Assembly: GCA_002337055.1 (NCBI GenBank) | Contig: DDFG01000004.1 | Span: forward strand, 924,642 to 988,641 | Direction of reading: 5' to 3' | Origin: Betaproteobacteria bacterium UBA1934 | GTDB lineage: Bacteria; Pseudomonadota; Gammaproteobacteria; Burkholderiales; Rhodocyclaceae | DNA: 64,000 nt | Shown here: piece after piece, positions 17,725 through 25,936 of the stretch | How positions within the stretch are numbered: position 1 is the stretch's first letter | How the letters are laid out: each line of letters begins with the position of its first letter | Position numbers and translations under genes: made by a program | The notes under the pieces: model-generated | What the model was told of the DNA's origin: nothing | The model's input: only the letters and a program-made list of their open reading frames with translations | Database searches by the model: none

Positions 17725-20322
17725 TTACCTCAGTAATTCGCGCACGGCCGAGCCATTGCGCGAGAGCACGTTGAGAATGGTTTTTTCCCCGGCGGCGGAA
17801 TTGAGATAGTCGGCCGCCATGCCAGGATCGATGACGTTGACGATGCGCACCGATTGCGACGGCGCAGCAGCGGGTGCTTGGGCGACATCTGGCACCAGTC
17901 CACCGTCGGCAAAGGCCAGCCGTTGGCCACTCCATCGTGGCCCTGTAAGTCCAATGCGCAGGCCGCCGTTCAATGCATGCAGAAAATCGACCCCGACACG
18001 TCGAACGGCATCCGCACGCAGGACATACTCGCCGGCGGACAGGCGTGCCGGAATGGAGTCGCTCGTCGCGGTGCCCGGGCCGGAAACATAGCCACCCCCA
18101 GCGAAGCCCGCCCACTTGAAGAAACCCGACACCAAGCCACCCAAACCGCCGGCACCACCCTTGGTCATGCCGCCGAAGAGTTCCTCGGCGATCTTCTGCG
18201 CGGCGATGCGGTTGATGGCCGCGAGTACCGAGCGCGCAAAATCGCCAAACGCATCGGAGGCTGACTTTGCGCCCGACCCGATCTGCTCGAACATGGTTGT
18301 GAAGGCGTTCTCGACGTCGCCGTTGATGCGCGTGGCCACGTCATCCGCCACGGTCTTGAGCCCGGCGACCTCCACCTTGAGCCGCGCCACCCGGTTGATC
18401 GCTTCCTCCGATCCTGTGGCGGTGGCCAAGGCCTGCATCTTCGGGATCATGCCTTCCACTTCGGTAGCGGTCTGCTGGTGCAGGGTCAGCACTTCCCGCC
18501 GCATCTGCGCCTCGGTCAGCATCCCGGCATCTTTCTGCACCTGGAGTTCCCGTTCGCGGATGCTCATGCGGTCGGTGACGTTCTGATACTGGCGTTCGAG
18601 CCTGGCCAGTTCTGCCATGTCGCCTTCGACGTTGATCAGACGACCGACATCGGCCACGCCGGTAGTGTCACCCATGCGCTGCAGCTTCTCGACGAGTGGC
18701 TGATATTCGCGCTCCAGCCTTGCCCGAGTGACCTCGCCACCCGCACCGCCCCGAATCTCGGCCAAGCGGTCACGCACACGGGCGAGTTCGTCGGCCAGTT
18801 CCTTTTCTGCCTTGGCGGCGGCGTGGGCATTGACGACCTCGATTTCGCCGCGCTTCATGTTGAGCACGGTGATTTCGCCTTCGAGTTTCTTGACCTCGGC
18901 CTTTGCGCGCAGACGCTGTGCCTCGTCCTTGCCGCCAACCGCCACCGTGGATTGCGCGCTCAGTTCCTGCTGTTTTGCCGCAAGATCCTGGTCGACGGCC
19001 TGCTGTTCGATCTGCGTCTTGCGGGCGTAGTAGTCGCGGATCGAGACCAGACGATCATCGAGCGCGCGATCCAGTGCGGATTTCTGCAGATCGAGTCCTT
19101 CCTTGAGGACTTTGAACTCGGCCTCGGCCTGCGCCTTGACGATGGCCAGCTGCGCGCCGGTCGTGTCCTTCTCATTGTCGGCCGACTTCTTCTCGCACTT
19201 GCCGTTGACCCATTGCCCGCCAGACACGACGCAGGCGATACGCTGCATATCCTCGGTTGGTTTGCCGGTTGGGGACTTTTCGTCCGCACGTTTGGGGCTG
19301 GTCAGCGCATCCAGCCGCTGCTTCGCTGCCGCCAGTTCCTGCTCCCATTGGGCGAGGTTCTTTCTGAGCGTTGCCATCGCACCTTCGTTGAACTTCACAT
19401 CGAAGGGCATGAACGGCACCGGCGCCTTGCCGGTATCGACCTTCTTGCGCGTCGAGTCAACCAGTTCCTGTATGCGCGCAACCTCGTCACGTGCCTGCTT
19501 GATTTCGGTCCCGTTAAACAGGAGATTGCCGACCCCGCCAAGACCCACCCACATGGCCTTCAACTTGCCCGAGTCGTTCGCCGCCTCGCGCATGGCATTC
19601 GTGATGTTGATGAGTTCGGGCAGGAAGTCGCGGGCCAGCGTGATGCCGAGCGCGGACGAAGAGGCTTTGAGTGCCGTGAGATTATCGTTGAACGCTTCCG
19701 CCGAACGTGCCGTTTCTGTGGTGAGCTTCAGGCCAAGCCGCTCGGCCTCAGCGGTCAGTTGATTGATTCCGGCCGCCCCCTGATTCAGGAACGGGATCAT
19801 GTCCATGCCGCTCTTGCTGAAGAGCTTCACGGCCAGCGCCGTCTTGACCGCGCCATCCTCCAGGTTGGCGAAGACGTCGGCCACCTGCAGCAGCACGGCC
19901 TCGGTGGACTTCATGCTGCCGTCGGCGTTCTTGACCGAAATCCCGAGAGCATCGAACACCTGTGCCCCGTCGCCGACACCGGTATTGGCCTCAGCGATGT
20001 TCTGCGAAAGGCCCTTGATCCCCTTCTGCAGGGTTTCCAGACTCACATCCGACAGTTGCGCGGCGAAGCGCAGGGTCGACAAGGCTTCGACCGAGATGCC
20101 GATTTTCTGCGAGAGTTTGTTCAGATGATCGGCCGCGTCGATGGCACTTTTGATCATCGTGGCGAACCCTGCTACCGAGAGGGAAACGCCGAGTCCGGCG
20201 AGCAGTCCCTTGACTCGGTTCGACTCGTCACCGAGTTTGGCCAGGTTGCCACGAATCGAGTCGAAGGCCGAGCGGGTCTGGTCGACGGCGGTGATCAGCA
20301 GTTGGGCACGATCCTGGGTCAC
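17725..20322 (-). CDS. Phage tail tape measure protein
   Basis: 865 residues from a GTG. The N-terminus has the usual TAVDQTRSAFDSIRGNL and LAGLGVSLSVAGFATMIKSAIDAADHLNKLSQKIG. Long coiled coils fill the middle (to about residue 640). A C-terminal segment matches the lambda-type tape measure C-terminal domain (FARSVLAAINRIAAQKIAEELF, then Gly-rich FAGGGYVSGPG). It sets tail length and is the largest tail gene, located downstream of the tail chaperone frames as usual. At about 43 residues, a Phe/Ala-rich helix may form the membrane-active part. Confidence 0.9.
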   Translation of the reverse strand: MTQDRAQLLITAVDQTRSAFDSIRGNLAKLGDESNRVKGLLAGLGVSLSVAGFATMIKSAIDAADHLNKLSQKIGISVEALSTLRFAAQLSDVSLETLQKGIKGLSQNIAEANTGVGDGAQVFDALGISVKNADGSMKSTEAVLLQVADVFANLEDGAVKTALAVKLFSKSGMDMIPFLNQGAAGINQLTAEAERLGLKLTTETARSAEAFNDNLTALKASSSALGITLARDFLPELINITNAMREAANDSGKLKAMWVGLGGVGNLLFNGTEIKQARDEVARIQELVDSTRKKVDTGKAPVPFMPFDVKFNEGAMATLRKNLAQWEQELAAAKQRLDALTSPKRADEKSPTGKPTEDMQRIACVVSGGQWVNGKCEKKSADNEKDTTGAQLAIVKAQAEAEFKVLKEGLDLQKSALDRALDDRLVSIRDYYARKTQIEQQAVDQDLAAKQQELSAQSTVAVGGKDEAQRLRAKAEVKKLEGEITVLNMKRGEIEVVNAHAAAKAEKELADELARVRDRLAEIRGGAGGEVTRARLEREYQPLVEKLQRMGDTTGVADVGRLINVEGDMAELARLERQYQNVTDRMSIRERELQVQKDAGMLTEAQMRREVLTLHQQTATEVEGMIPKMQALATATGSEEAINRVARLKVEVAGLKTVADDVATRINGDVENAFTTMFEQIGSGAKSASDAFGDFARSVLAAINRIAAQKIAEELFGGMTKGGAGGLGGLVSGFFKWAGFAGGGYVSGPGTATSDSIPARLSAGEYVLRADAVRRVGVDFLHALNGGLRIGLTGPRWSGQRLAFADGGLVPDVAQAPAAAPSQSVRIVNVIDPGMAADYLNSAAGEKTILNVLSRNGSAVRELLR

Positions 20323-20338
20323 GACGGGTTCATCTCTC

Positions 20339-20989
20339 TCAAATCTTGTTCAGTCGTTGCTCGATGGCGCGGGCGAGGACGGGCAATTGGCCGCGTACAA
20401 CGCCCTCCAGATCGAAGCGGCGCTTCAGAGTGACGTTCGGTACCAGCACGGCAATGGGAATCTCGGTGCCGCGCTTGATCGATTTCGCCCCGGTGCGGAT
20501 CCGCTCGGCGCGCTTGAAGCGACGCAGCTCGGCGGTGTTCTCCTTGATGGCCTCAGCCATCAGGATCGCCTTGCCGTTCCTTTGAATGAAAAAGGCGTTG
20601 CCAGTACGTAGCAACCCGTCGATCACGCGCCGAAACGCCTTGCGTCCCATGCGCTGGTGCTCGGGCAGTAGCGGAATCAGCATCCGGCCCGAAAGAGTGC
20701 CGCCCCGAACATGAATGCCGAGCCAGGGAATGCGCGAGCCGATCAAGAGCGCCGGCAGGCGATCCGGATCACGGTCGAATACCTTGGCCCGCAGTGATCT
20801 CACAAAGCCCGGTTTCCTGACCGTGAAATCGGCATTCATCCGGGTGCGCGCGGTATCGGCCACGACCTTGCCGCCGGATTGCATGCCTGCCGCGACCGCC
20901 TGATGGATGGCTGTCTGCTTCTGCCGGGTCCAGGCCTCGAAGTTGGATTTTTCGAACAGGCCCGTCGCGGTCAGGGAGAGCTTCAGCAC
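20339..20989 (-). CDS. DUF6441-like phage minor tail protein
   Basis: 216 residues from a GTG that overlaps the end of the tail chaperone extension by 7 nt. Basic protein with RKPGFVRSLRAKVF, GIHVRGGTLSGRMLIPL and FFIQRNGKAILMAEAI. This looks like the DUF6441 family located between tail chaperone and tape measure in related siphophages. A role in tail tube or tape measure assembly is likely from position only. Confidence 0.6.
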   Translation of the reverse strand: MLKLSLTATGLFEKSNFEAWTRQKQTAIHQAVAAGMQSGGKVVADTARTRMNADFTVRKPGFVRSLRAKVFDRDPDRLPALLIGSRIPWLGIHVRGGTLSGRMLIPLLPEHQRMGRKAFRRVIDGLLRTGNAFFIQRNGKAILMAEAIKENTAELRRFKRAERIRTGAKSIKRGTEIPIAVLVPNVTLKRRFDLEGVVRGQLPVLARAIEQRLNKI

Positions 20990-21261
20990 TGGATTTCCTT
21001 GAGCAGCCGGGCGATGGCCTTGCTGTCGCCCTGGCTGCCGGTGGCGATCACCGACAGAAGACTCGCCAGTTGTTGGGACTCCTGCCGCTCGATGGCGGCC
21101 AGAAAGGCATCTATCTGCGCTAGTGTGTAGTCGAGAATGTCGGCGTAGGCGTGCCCCGCACCGATCAAACGCTGGATGGCATCGCTCCAGGCGTCGGGCT
21201 TTCCAGTGCCTGACCGATCCGCGCCGCTGCCTGCGTCACGCTCGGCAACAGGCGCCGGATA
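20983..21261 (-). CDS. Tail assembly chaperone, -1 frameshift extension
   Basis: 92-residue extension read in the -1 frame after a slippery T TTT TTT (21267-21261) inside the chaperone gene. The frame is open throughout: YPAPVAERDAGSGADRSGTG, then KPDAWSDAIQRLIGAGHAYA, then DILDYTLAQIDAFL. Read alone, the region would have only a TTG at 21168 with no good ribosome binding site. The fusion would have 194 residues, of which 102 come from the first frame. This matches lambda G/GT-type tail chaperones, where a small fraction of ribosomes shift. The site has the canonical X XXY YYZ form in the correct phase. Confidence 0.7.
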   Translation of the reverse strand, partial: YPAPVAERDAGSGADRSGTGKPDAWSDAIQRLIGAGHAYADILDYTLAQIDAFLAAIERQESQQLASLLSVIATGSQGDSKAIARLLKEIQC

Positions 21262-21566
21262 AAAAAATCGGCATTCACTCCGAATACCGCTTCGGCCAAA
21301 TGCACGGCATCGTCGAGATCAAGGTCGGCCACCCAGTCGACCGGGCGACGCGTGGCAATGGCGACGGCGGCGATCACCGCCTCGCCATGCTCGGCCAGCA
21401 TCGCCAACCAGTCGGGTGATGCCGAGAGGCTGGCGACAATGGGTTGCATCGCCCGCGCGAATGCCGGCACCTCGCCCACTTTGAGCGGCGTGAGGTCGAT
21501 GCATTGGCCGCCGATGACAAGAGTCACCGGTACCGGCGGCAATACGGCAAAGGGTTCGCCCGTCAT
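21165..21566 (-). CDS. Tail assembly chaperone, first frame
   Basis: 133 residues from ATG 21566, overlapping the tail tube gene stop (TGATG). Acidic and Ala-rich, with DLTPLKVGEVPAFARAMQPI and LDDAVHLAEAVFGVNADFF. The pattern resembles DUF6631-type tail chaperones. The slippery heptamer sits 32 codons before its stop. The product would bind the tape measure protein during tail assembly. It is located between tail tube and tape measure, as expected. Confidence 0.7.
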   Translation of the reverse strand: MTGEPFAVLPPVPVTLVIGGQCIDLTPLKVGEVPAFARAMQPIVASLSASPDWLAMLAEHGEAVIAAVAIATRRPVDWVADLDLDDAVHLAEAVFGVNADFFIRRLLPSVTQAAARIGQALESPTPGAMPSSV

Positions 21567-22300
21567 CACAACAGCACGATGCGGCCAAACTGTCCCAGCG
21601 CACCGGCGGCCGCCTTGGTCAGATCGGCCAACACCTGTCCGGAGAGTTCGAATTTCATCAGATCGGAGCCTATCACCGACAAGTCCTTCGCCGGATTGAT
21701 GGCGACCCGGTAGAGATCGATCACGACTTCCTTGTTGGAGTCCGCCGTGTTCAGGCCCTCGAAGCGAACCCAGCGCTCCGGCAGCGGCTGCGTGAACATC
21801 GCCGTGACGCTGGCCGCGCCATAGCTGTAGCTCGCCGTGATGGCGCCGGTAACGCCGGTAATGTCGGTGAACATGATCGAGCCATGCTTGGCGTTGACCG
21901 TGTATTTACCTGCCGCCACGGTCGTGGCACCGGCCTTCACCACCACCGAGGAAACGTTTTGTTTGCCGAGCAGATAGAGCTTGCCGAGTTCGGCGGTGGC
22001 GATGACAGCCTCGTCGGTCACGGTGCCTGTGGTCAGGGTCGTGGTCGATCCGTACAGGGAAAGTTCGAGGTTGGTCTGGATCAGTTCCTCCAGGGTGCAG
22101 GCGAACTCGCCCTTCTTGGTCTTGATGAGTTGCAGATCAGTCAGGCGCTGGCCGGATTGCGATTCCTGATGCTCCAGGGTTTCGACCGACAGCGACACCT
22201 TGAGGTCGGGGACGTTGCCGACGAAGGTGAGGCCTTGCGGATTGCCGCTGGTGTCGCGCGAACCGATGAAAACGCGTCCTTGTCCAGAGAAATAGGTCAT
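21566..22300 (-). CDS. Major tail tube protein
   Basis: 244 residues. It starts TYFSGQGRVFIGSRDTSGNPQ with GNVPDLKVSLSVETLEHQESQ, the usual tail tube pattern. The beta-rich body carries GKLYLLGKQNVSSVVVKAG, and the end has RWVRFEGLNTADSNKEVVIDLYRV. It forms the stacked rings of the flexible tail. It is preceded by small head-tail connector genes and followed by the tail chaperone frames. Length and order match non-contractile tailed phages. Confidence 0.8.
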   Translation of the reverse strand: MTYFSGQGRVFIGSRDTSGNPQGLTFVGNVPDLKVSLSVETLEHQESQSGQRLTDLQLIKTKKGEFACTLEELIQTNLELSLYGSTTTLTTGTVTDEAVIATAELGKLYLLGKQNVSSVVVKAGATTVAAGKYTVNAKHGSIMFTDITGVTGAITASYSYGAASVTAMFTQPLPERWVRFEGLNTADSNKEVVIDLYRVAINPAKDLSVIGSDLMKFELSGQVLADLTKAAAGALGQFGRIVLL

Positions 22301-22306
22301 GAGGTG

Positions 22307-22507
22307 TTACTCCTTGTGGGTGGTAGTTGAAGTGGTTTGGCTTGCCTCGTTTTGACGGCTGCGTCGCGGCTCGGCAGACCCAACGGCCTGGCCAACGCCG
22401 TGCTCGATGAGCCAGTTCGCCGTGGTCTCATCGACATCGATGACGCTGCCAGCGCCCTGCTCGACGCCGGCATGGGTGTGGAGCTTGAGAAGTTCGATTT
22501 GCGGCAT
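22307..22507 (-). CDS. Small phage protein (DUF7210-like)
   Basis: 66 residues: IELLKLHTHAGVEQGAGSVI, DVDETTANWLIEHGVG, then a basic/polar tail. Small proteins with the theme of H-THAG and TANWLIEHGVG occur in the connector region of many phages. Its role is unknown. It lies between the tail terminator-like gene and the tail tube with 3-6 nt gaps, so it is translated as part of the late operon. Confidence 0.6.
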   Translation of the reverse strand: MPQIELLKLHTHAGVEQGAGSVIDVDETTANWLIEHGVGQAVGSAEPRRSRQNEASQTTSTTTHKE

Positions 22508-22510
22508 GCT

Positions 22511-22948
22511 TTATCCTTTCTGAGTGAGGTCGAGGGCCAGCGTGCGATAGGTGATTCGGTAACGGGATGGCAGTGCGGCGACATCCAGGTCGGCGTCGTC
22601 CTGCTGCCACTCGGTATCGGTTTCCTCCATTCCCAGTGCCAGCCCTCCGAGGGTGACGTCGGCCAACAGCGAGGCGTGTGTGGCGGTCATCAGGCGATCG
22701 ACTGCGGGCTCGGGGCCATCAGTCGCCGACCCCGTGGCCAGCGCCACGACGCGAATCACCAGTTCCCGCTCGGTGCGGTCATTGATGCGGCGTACCGCTT
22801 CCGATTCCGGGAAGACCAGGAGCGCGGGAAGTTGCGCCCGATCGGTCGGCACCGTGGGCTGGCGACGGATCGTGGCGCCCTGTCCCGAGGCAACGGGCGT
22901 GAGCCTCGCCACGATGGTCTGGATAATCTGTTCGCGGATGCTTTGCAT
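22511..22948 (-). CDS. Probable tail terminator / minor tail protein
   Basis: 145 residues. Helical start (SIREQIIQTIVARLTPVA), then beta strands with LPALLVFPESEAVRRI, RTERELVIRVVALATG and PSRYRITYRTLALDLTQKG. This layout resembles tail completion proteins such as lambda gpU that cap the tail. Position just before the tail tube gene supports this. It may also be called phage minor tail protein; the family identity is inferred. Confidence 0.6.
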   Translation of the reverse strand: MQSIREQIIQTIVARLTPVASGQGATIRRQPTVPTDRAQLPALLVFPESEAVRRINDRTERELVIRVVALATGSATDGPEPAVDRLMTATHASLLADVTLGGLALGMEETDTEWQQDDADLDVAALPSRYRITYRTLALDLTQKG

Positions 22949-22960
22949 GACAGACCTCCA

Positions 22961-23242
22961 TCACAGCTTGGAGAGGGTCGCCACGGACTCCGAGCCATCC
23001 CGGATCTGGCGCACTTCACGGACCCGGTAGGACTGGCCAGCGACTTCCACCGCATCCCCCTGGCTCAGCGTCAGACGCTCGCTGGGGTATTCGATCTGGT
23101 AGTCGCGTGAGAGCGCCAAGCCATCGAGCACGTTTTCATCCGGCGCACGGAACGCCGCTTGCACCGTCACTGCGCCCACCTTGACAGTGGCCAGCAGCCC
23201 GCAGCGCGCGGCAGCGTCGTAAAGATCCGTGACACCGACCAT
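22961..23242 (-). CDS. Head-tail joining protein (gpFII-like)
   Basis: 93 residues from ATG 23242, which overlaps the capsid gene stop (ATGA); a longer start at 23284 would run inside the capsid gene. It has GLLATVKVGAVTVQAAFRAP, DYQIEYPSERLTLSQGD and YRVREVRQIRDGSE, the pattern of the lambda FII-type head-tail joiner family. It would link connector and tail. Position after capsid agrees with lambda order. Confidence 0.72.
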   Translation of the reverse strand: MVGVTDLYDAAARCGLLATVKVGAVTVQAAFRAPDENVLDGLALSRDYQIEYPSERLTLSQGDAVEVAGQSYRVREVRQIRDGSESVATLSKL

Positions 23243-24246
23243 CACGCTGCCGTCAGCTTCACCAGCACGCCGGGGCGATGGCACATCGGCAGCGGGTTGC
23301 TCTGGGTGTGGAGATCTGTGCCGCGATCGAACTTACGCGGCTCCTGCTTGGCGTAGAGCATCTGGCCGAGCGTGTTGGCCGTCTCGTTGAAGTCGGCCGG
23401 CGCGAAGTAGGTGCCGAAGGTGTCGACGGTACCGAGCGGGAAGGCATGCGCCTCACCGGCGGCGATGAAACGCCGCGTGGTGCCAGTGGCATCGGTGGCC
23501 TGACCGCGATACTCCTCGAAGGTGATGCCGCCGTAGGTGAAGCCCGAGCGCATGTCGTTGATCAGCACCGCGCCCTGCTGCCAGTAGGTGAAGGCATCCT
23601 TGACCTTGGGGTGGTCGGTCAGCGCGTCGTAGAACTCCGGCGAACAGAGCACGCGGATACCGGTCATGAACTCTCCCTTGAGGTTGTCCTCGAGGTGACG
23701 CAGGACATCGGCGCACTTCTTCTTGACGTTCGAGTTGGCGTTACCCAGATCCAGGCTCACCGTGGCCGGCGTGATGTCGAATTCCTCGTAGAGGTCGTAG
23801 ATCACCGAACCGTCGGCATCGAGGATGACGCCCTTCAAGGCCCCCATGCGCAGATGCTCCAGGGTGATGGCGTGCTTGTTGCGCATCGTCTCCAGATGCC
23901 GCGCCATGACACCGGCCACGGATTCCATCTCGGTCTCGGAACCGAAGGCACGGATGCCCTGGACTTCCTCGGGCAGCACCACATCGTCATGCGGGATGTG
24001 CGGGATGACGAACGAGCGCACCTTGCGCTTGCCACGGGTACCGACGGTGCCCGGCGACCCAGGCGGCAAGGACGGCAGCAGGTTCAGCACACCGTTCTGC
24101 TCCTCGACGATGACCTGGCGGGTGCGCACGGGCTTGGCCGGGAAGAGATTAAGTTCCTCCATGCGGCCGTAGCGGTTGGGAATGATGTTGATCGCGGCAG
24201 TCAATGCCGCCATCGAGAACGCCGGAGAATTGAACGGATTGTTCAT
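23242..24246 (-). CDS. Major capsid protein, lambda gpE family
   Basis: 334 residues, the expected size. Family features: the start FSMAALTAAINIIPNRYGRM, VIEEQNG-type motif (VIVEEQNGVLNLLP), the loop PHIPHDDVVLPEEVQGIRAF, and the C-terminal GEAHAFPLGTVDTFGTYFAP. It forms the icosahedral shell in the HK97 fold. It is flanked by the head decoration protein upstream and the head-tail joiner downstream, the lambda arrangement. Confidence 0.93.
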   Translation of the reverse strand: MNNPFNSPAFSMAALTAAINIIPNRYGRMEELNLFPAKPVRTRQVIVEEQNGVLNLLPSLPPGSPGTVGTRGKRKVRSFVIPHIPHDDVVLPEEVQGIRAFGSETEMESVAGVMARHLETMRNKHAITLEHLRMGALKGVILDADGSVIYDLYEEFDITPATVSLDLGNANSNVKKKCADVLRHLEDNLKGEFMTGIRVLCSPEFYDALTDHPKVKDAFTYWQQGAVLINDMRSGFTYGGITFEEYRGQATDATGTTRRFIAAGEAHAFPLGTVDTFGTYFAPADFNETANTLGQMLYAKQEPRKFDRGTDLHTQSNPLPMCHRPGVLVKLTAA

Positions 24247-24258
24247 GGTGGATTTCCT

Positions 24259-24639
24259 TTAGGCGGATTGATGAATGAGGATGCCGCGCGCCTCAAGTGC
24301 GGCGATGGCGGCGGCTTTGTGTGCGGTGGTGATGCCCACCGGCCAGGTAACCGCATGCGTGGCGACGATGCCGTGACGCGCCAGCAGCAGGCCGTTGTCA
24401 CGTTCGATCAGGCTCGCGTCGATCGCGCCGAGCAGGATGCCGGCGGGAACTTCGGTGCCATCGGTGGCCGTCGGGTCGAAGCGCTTCACCTTGCCGGAGG
24501 CGGCGACACGGCCAACGACCGCGCCCAGTTCGAGGTTTTCGCCAATGGCGACGGTGACCTGGTCACGCGAGTAATTGAGGCAATCCTCTTCGTACTTGAG
24601 CAGATCGCCGAGGTTGAGGGGTTCGTTGAGTGCAGTCAT
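24259..24639 (-). CDS. Head decoration protein, lambda gpD family
   Basis: 126 residues. It has RDQVTVAIGENLELGAVVG, the central VPAGILLGAIDAS, and the C-terminal segment HKAAAIAALEARGILIHQ, all typical of the lambda D-type decoration protein. Trimers bind the expanded capsid and stabilise it after DNA packaging. The gene sits between the S49 protease/scaffold and the major capsid gene with gaps of 3 and 12 nt. Confidence 0.88.
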   Translation of the reverse strand: MTALNEPLNLGDLLKYEEDCLNYSRDQVTVAIGENLELGAVVGRVAASGKVKRFDPTATDGTEVPAGILLGAIDASLIERDNGLLLARHGIVATHAVTWPVGITTAHKAAAIAALEARGILIHQSA

Positions 24640-24642
24640 GGC

Positions 24643-25038
24643 TTAGTCCTTTCCGGTGAGTTTCTTGACGGCTTTCATGAGCGGGTTGCGCTCAGGAGAT
24701 GCCTCGCTACTGGACTGCGCGGCGGCATCGGGATCGATCACCGAAGTGATCTCGGGACTCTGAGCACGCGCCGCCAGGAGGGACTTGCGTACCTGAGATT
24801 CAGAAGCGCCCTCAGACAGGAAGGCCGCCGTGCGCTGGGGTTGCCCGGCCAACTGACACAGTTCCGCGACGGCGACGGCATCGGCCCGCGCAGCCGCGAC
24901 GGCGGCCTTCACGGTGTCCTCGTCCGGAGCCGGCACAGGATCGGCCGGTGCCGGGGTGGCCGGTGCATTGGCCGGGGACGCGACATCGGTCGGGACCGGG
25001 GTGTCGGTCGGGGTGAACTTTTCGTCAGTGGTACTCAT
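24643..25038 (-). CDS. Nested capsid scaffold (lambda Nu3-like)
   Basis: 131 residues in the same frame as the protease C-terminus, from ATG 25038 preceded by a strong AAGGAGA. It starts MSTTDEKFTPTDTPVPTDV, is Pro/Ala-rich, and has a helical segment AAVAAARADAVAVAELCQLA. The nested arrangement with its own ribosome binding site mirrors lambda C/Nu3, where the scaffold is produced from an internal start. It would direct prohead assembly and then be removed by the protease. Confidence 0.75.
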   Translation of the reverse strand: MSTTDEKFTPTDTPVPTDVASPANAPATPAPADPVPAPDEDTVKAAVAAARADAVAVAELCQLAGQPQRTAAFLSEGASESQVRKSLLAARAQSPEITSVIDPDAAAQSSSEASPERNPLMKAVKKLTGKD

Positions 25039-25935
25039 ACGGTTCTCCTTGGCTGTGATGGAATGACGCGCGGCCAGCGGCGACGCCAGCAACGCGCATG
25101 GGGTCTTGCGCTTTTCGGCGAGGAAGGCCGAAAAGTCCGCCAGTGCTGTGGCCGGACTGCCCTCGGCATCGGCCAGACCGGCAGCCACCGCCTCGGGGCC
25201 GAAATACAGACCAGCTTGCGTGGAGCGCACGAAGCGCGACTCCAACTGACGCATGCCTGCGACGTGATCGACGAAGATCCCGTACAAGCGATCGACCTCG
25301 GCCTGCAGTCGCGCCGAAGCTTCTTTGTCGAGGGGCTGGTGCGGCGAGAAGTCGTTCTTCTGGTCGCCCGCTGTGATCGCCGTGTAGCGATAACCATCCT
25401 GGGCATCTCGGGCCGACTGGTCGACGTGCATGGCGATGACGCCGATCGAACCGATGCCGCCCGTCTGGGTGACATAGACTCGCGATGCACTACAGGCAAT
25501 CGCATAGGCGGCCGAGAAGGCACTGTCTGAAGCAATCGCCCACACCGGCTTTCGGGCATCGGCAGCACGAATCTGGCGGGCCAGTTCGAAGACACCGCCC
25601 GCTTCACCGCCGGGGGAATCAACGTCGAGCAGGATGCCGGCCACGGTTGGATCGGCCAGCGCAGCATCGAGCATCGCGCCGATCTCGCCGTAGGACGTCA
25701 GCCCCGAGGCGGCATCCAGACCAAGGCCGCGCCGAACCAGCGTGCCGTGGATCGGTACCACCGCGATGCCGAAGGGAGCATCGGTCTGCACACGCGAGGG
25801 TGGCAGCGGAATGGCGGACTGCGGTTCGGGCCAGTGGATGCGCTCGCCGAGTACGGACAGGATGATGTCCAGCTTCGAGCGCGAAACGAGGAGCGGCGTC
25901 CCGTAGAGACGGGACGCCAGGTGCGGCAGCGGCAT
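24643..25935 (-). CDS. S49-family capsid maturation protease (lambda gpC-like)
   Basis: 430 residues from ATG 25935, which has AAGGA upstream. The SppA/gpC-type serine protease core is clear: VPIHGTLVRRG, then ILLDVDSPGGEAGG, then SDSAFSAAYAIACSASRVYV with the probable nucleophile Ser, and TGGIGSIGVI. The conserved DQKNDFSPHQPL may hold the catalytic Lys. The last ~130 residues are a Pro/Ala-rich scaffold that is also translated separately from an internal start. It processes the prohead scaffold and connector. The portal stop is 1 nt upstream. Confidence 0.88.
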   Translation of the reverse strand: MPLPHLASRLYGTPLLVSRSKLDIILSVLGERIHWPEPQSAIPLPPSRVQTDAPFGIAVVPIHGTLVRRGLGLDAASGLTSYGEIGAMLDAALADPTVAGILLDVDSPGGEAGGVFELARQIRAADARKPVWAIASDSAFSAAYAIACSASRVYVTQTGGIGSIGVIAMHVDQSARDAQDGYRYTAITAGDQKNDFSPHQPLDKEASARLQAEVDRLYGIFVDHVAGMRQLESRFVRSTQAGLYFGPEAVAAGLADAEGSPATALADFSAFLAEKRKTPCALLASPLAARHSITAKENRMSTTDEKFTPTDTPVPTDVASPANAPATPAPADPVPAPDEDTVKAAVAAARADAVAVAELCQLAGQPQRTAAFLSEGASESQVRKSLLAARAQSPEITSVIDPDAAAQSSSEASPERNPLMKAVKKLTGKD

Positions 25936-25936
25936 G

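Noticed and set aside
18478..20433. Long plus-strand open frame of 651 codons inside the tape measure gene
   Set aside because: Antisense shadow of GC-rich coding sequence; the minus-strand tape measure protein has clear domains and good context.
21202..21216. GGAAAG near the end of the tail chaperone as the frameshift site
   Set aside because: In the reading frame it does not form X XXY YYZ; the seven-T run at 21261-21267 does and keeps the longer -1 frame.
23278..25530. Plus-strand open frame of 750 codons across capsid, decoration and protease genes
   Set aside because: It is fully antisense to three well-recognised phage head genes, with low-complexity Arg/Gly/His-rich translation.
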